From Candidatus Protoclostridium gallicola (GTDB lineage: Bacteria > Bacillota > Clostridia > Christensenellales > Pumilibacteraceae): a stretch of DNA of 52,840 nucleotides. Numbering within the stretch: position 1 is the stretch's first letter; every line of letters starts with the position of its first letter. The DNA is taken from positions 1 through 52,840 of the forward strand of contig CAJFLE010000010.1 in NCBI GenBank assembly GCA_904387375.1. Direction: 5' to 3'. Positions 50,962-52,840 of this stretch are shown one piece after another. The notes below the pieces were generated by a model. It saw nothing but the letters and a program-made list of their open reading frames with translations, was not told the DNA's origin and searched no databases. The position numbers and the translations under genes are program-made.

Positions 50962-52809
50962 TTATGTCAGTATCGCATATACGTAACGAGGCACGACAAA
51001 CGGCGCATTCTTCCCGAATGCGCCGTTTGAGTATACTTTGTAGTTTCGTTTATTTACGCGGTGAGCGGATGTTAGCCTGTGGTGGTCACAGCCTGCGGGG
51101 GTAAAATGCCCGTTTTGCCCTGTTTTTTGGGGTTCGATGAATTCTTTTGCGTCAAATTCAGCCCCCACTGCGCTTGCAGTCATTTTGTCACCTCTGCCCG
51201 ATGTGGTCATTCTTAAATATGAAGGCTTATTCCTCAGCCACAAGCCCCATCTAAACACGTTGCCCTTTTCTACGGTGATAGTATCAACAAATTCCATCCG
51301 CACGTCTTTATCCGCCTTGCCGTTTTCGGTTATGCTGATTTTTCCGAGCAGATCTCGGACATACTGCATATCTATGCTCTCTTCGGCGTCGCCTTCATCC
51401 TGTCCGTTACCGAGCATTGCCGCTTGCAGTTCTTTAATCTCCTGCTCGCACTTCGACTTGGCGCGCTGATACTCTTCCTTGCTTATTTCCCCGTCGGCTC
51501 GCATTGAGAGCAGAGTATCTAATTTCTTTTCCGCCTTTTCAATTCGCTGCTCATAGCCCGAAAGGTCGCGCTTATTTTCCGTCTTCATCTCCTTTAACGT
51601 CTGGTTGAGAATTGTGACCGCCTCCTCTATGACGGGAGCTTTATCGTCTATGATATTGTCGAACAGCACCGCCGCCATGACGTCGAGTTTTGTTTCGTTA
51701 ACGGTCGGTATATCGCAAAAGCCGTCGGTATCGAGGTCTAGCTGTCTGCGCTTTTCCGCACTGCCGTTGTTGATGCGCGAATAACAGCTATAACCGTAGT
51801 GCTTTTGCCCGTCCTTATCCTGTCGCCACTTGTAGCGCTTGAACCTGGAGCCGCACGCACAGCGCAGCTTATTTGCCCACACATCGGTTGACGGCGTTAC
51901 GCCTATTCTCTTCTGTTTGCTCTTTACAAGCGCAGGCACCGTCGTTGACCTGTCCATGCGCAGGTCTCTGCAAGCGTACCATACGTCTTCGGGAATTATC
52001 GGCTCAAAATCGCCCTTGACATATACAAACTCATCTTCCTTGTTGCGGATGATTTTCTGGTCTAGGAAGTTGTTTCTGTACGACTTGTTATAGCCGATAT
52101 AGCCCATATAAGTCGCATTGTGCAGCACGCGCGAAACCTTGGTTGTATCCCACTTGATTAAGCCATTGGCACACCTGCGCTTATTCTCGATAAGCTTGCC
52201 CATTATGGCACGCATGCCGTAGCCCTGCAAATACCAGCGGTAAATCATTCTGACCGTCTCCGCCTGTTCGGGGTCTATGACGTATGTATTGCCCACGCGC
52301 TTATAACCGAGAATATTTCCGTTGCCATAGAGGGTTTTATTCATTCGGCTGACCTGTTGCCCTGCTTTTACTCGTTCGGAAATCTTCCTGCTTTCGTCCT
52401 GAGCGAGCGTTGCCATGATTGTCAGTCTCAGTTCCCCGTCGCCGTCAAGCGTCCAGATATTGTCCTCCACAAAGAACACTTCGACGTGTATGTTTTTAAG
52501 CTCTCGCGTTGCCACAAGGGTATCAACCGTATTCCTCGCAAAGCGGCAGACTTCACGGGTTACGATTAAATCGAACTTGCCCGCTCTTGCATCGTCCATC
52601 ATTTTAAGGAATGCCGGTCGCTTTTTCGCCTGCGTTCCCGTAATGCCCTGGTCGATATACCTTCCGCAAAGCTTCCAGTTGGGATGATATTTTAATTGAT
52701 CGTCATACCACTGCATCTGATTTTCAAGGGCTGAGAGCTGTGCTTCGTGCTCCGTCGATACTCGCCCATAGAAAACCATCTTCCTTTCCCTGTTTTTATC
52801 GGCTATCAT
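50962..52809 (-). CDS. Large serine recombinase
   Basis: A 615-residue site-specific recombinase. Residues 1-150 are the resolvase catalytic domain with the nucleophile serine in VFYGRVSTEHE and the conserved arginines in VTREVCRFARN and QDESRKISERVKAG. The recombinase domain (about 160-290) has GNGNILGYKR and SRVLHNATYMGYIGYNKSYRNN. A zinc ribbon follows (LRCACGSRF...YSCYSR), then a coiled coil (about 400-470). It is the integrase type of Tn4451/5397-like elements. Its C-terminal 60 residues read through a perfect hairpin (50998-51028), so the true end may be earlier. ATG 52809 has GGAGG upstream and overlaps an upstream frame as ATGA. Confidence 0.88.
   Translation of the reverse strand: MIADKNRERKMVFYGRVSTEHEAQLSALENQMQWYDDQLKYHPNWKLCGRYIDQGITGTQAKKRPAFLKMMDDARAGKFDLIVTREVCRFARNTVDTLVATRELKNIHVEVFFVEDNIWTLDGDGELRLTIMATLAQDESRKISERVKAGQQVSRMNKTLYGNGNILGYKRVGNTYVIDPEQAETVRMIYRWYLQGYGMRAIMGKLIENKRRCANGLIKWDTTKVSRVLHNATYMGYIGYNKSYRNNFLDQKIIRNKEDEFVYVKGDFEPIIPEDVWYACRDLRMDRSTTVPALVKSKQKRIGVTPSTDVWANKLRCACGSRFKRYKWRQDKDGQKHYGYSCYSRINNGSAEKRRQLDLDTDGFCDIPTVNETKLDVMAAVLFDNIIDDKAPVIEEAVTILNQTLKEMKTENKRDLSGYEQRIEKAEKKLDTLLSMRADGEISKEEYQRAKSKCEQEIKELQAAMLGNGQDEGDAEESIDMQYVRDLLGKISITENGKADKDVRMEFVDTITVEKGNVFRWGLWLRNKPSYLRMTTSGRGDKMTASAVGAEFDAKEFIEPQKTGQNGHFTPAGCDHHRLTSAHRVNKRNYKVYSNGAFGKNAPFVVPRYVYAILT
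50998..51028. repeat. Perfect 13-bp hairpin inside the recombinase C-terminus
   Basis: AAACGGCGCATTC / GAATGCGCCGTTT with a 5-base loop TTCCC. It has the look of a genomic bidirectional terminator and lies within the last codons of the recombinase frame. Confidence 0.7.
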
Positions 52810-52840
52810 TGATTTTCCTCCAACAGTTTCCTCTCCTTTA
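52806..52840 (-). CDS. End of an upstream gene, partial
   Basis: The minus-strand frame entering from the right edge reads KERKLLEENQ and stops at TGA 52808-52806, overlapping the recombinase ATG (ATGA). Such coupling and the charged ending suggest another gene of the same mobile element, perhaps a second recombinase. The stretch is too short to identify. Confidence 0.35.
   Translation of the reverse strand, partial: KERKLLEENQ

Noticed and set aside
42..51111. Identical 12-mer GGTAAAATGCCC at 42-53 and 51100-51111
   Set aside because: The match does not extend and the flanks differ, so it is likely chance in 52 kb.

Overview
The window is 52.8 kb of GC-rich DNA (roughly 55-60 % G+C by eye) from a bacterium of the Bacillota. 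Several features point to a gut-type member of the Clostridia: a T-box leader, an FMN riboswitch in front of a RibU-type S component, the dgt-dnaG-rpoD-trmK-nif3 cluster, strong Shine-Dalgarno sites of the AAGGAGG type, TTGACA-17-TATAAT promoters, and a secreted M60-type mucin protease. Placement near Christensenellales is my inference, not shown by a marker gene. Most genes lie on the minus strand in tightly overlapping operons; there is no rRNA, no CRISPR array and only one tRNA.

Layout. 0.2-2.9 kb: two FAD oxidoreductases with their own promoter. 3.0-8.6 kb: an operon led by an FMN riboswitch, carrying RibU fused in frame to TsaE, YhbY, TsaB, RimI, an alpha/beta hydrolase, a membrane-anchored MurF-like ligase and a FabG-like reductase. 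8.6-12.1 kb: nth-obg-nadD/yqeK-rsfS. 12.1-15.2 kb: a DUF3343 protein divergent from a cysteine-desulfurase-like enzyme, a cytoplasmic subtilase and two small proteins. 15.2-20.6 kb: an amino-acid operon (aminotransferase, tyrS, yigZ, ilvE, metY). 20.7-23.7 kb: DUF1538 membrane protein, tandem PII protein and an unknown membrane protein. 23.8-26.7 kb: an ECF sigma factor with a membrane partner, divergent from a lipoprotein whose outer domain is homologous to that partner. 26.7-28.0 kb: an Rrf2 regulator and its NAD(P)-binding target with three matching operators. 28.1-30.8 kb: a zinc macrodomain, a frameshifted small gene and a condensation-like acyltransferase. 30.8-33.5 kb: an AT-rich two-gene island (Zn-ribbon/EVE-like protein plus PD-(D/E)XK-DUF2075 helicase) lying against tRNA-Leu. 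33.7-41.3 kb: amidohydrolase remnant, galU, then cdsZ-type, nif3, trmK, rpoD, dnaG, dgt. 41.4-43.9 kb: a T-box controlled trp operon reduced to a truncated trpF plus trpB and trpA. 44-50.1 kb: ferredoxin-type aldo/keto reductase, methyltransferase and a 1370-residue M60 protease. 50.2-52.8 kb: a hydrolase and a large serine recombinase marking a mobile element that continues past the right edge.

Most interesting: (1) the sigma factor / membrane partner / paralogous lipoprotein locus, which looks like an uncharacterised envelope-sensing circuit; (2) the AT-rich nuclease-helicase plus EVE-like pair, a candidate phage-defence system; (3) recurrent promoters placed 6-9 bases before an ATG, implying leaderless mRNAs; (4) the RibU-TsaE fusion with an internal leaderless promoter; and (5) the T-box trp operon with a deletion that removed most of trpF and everything before it.
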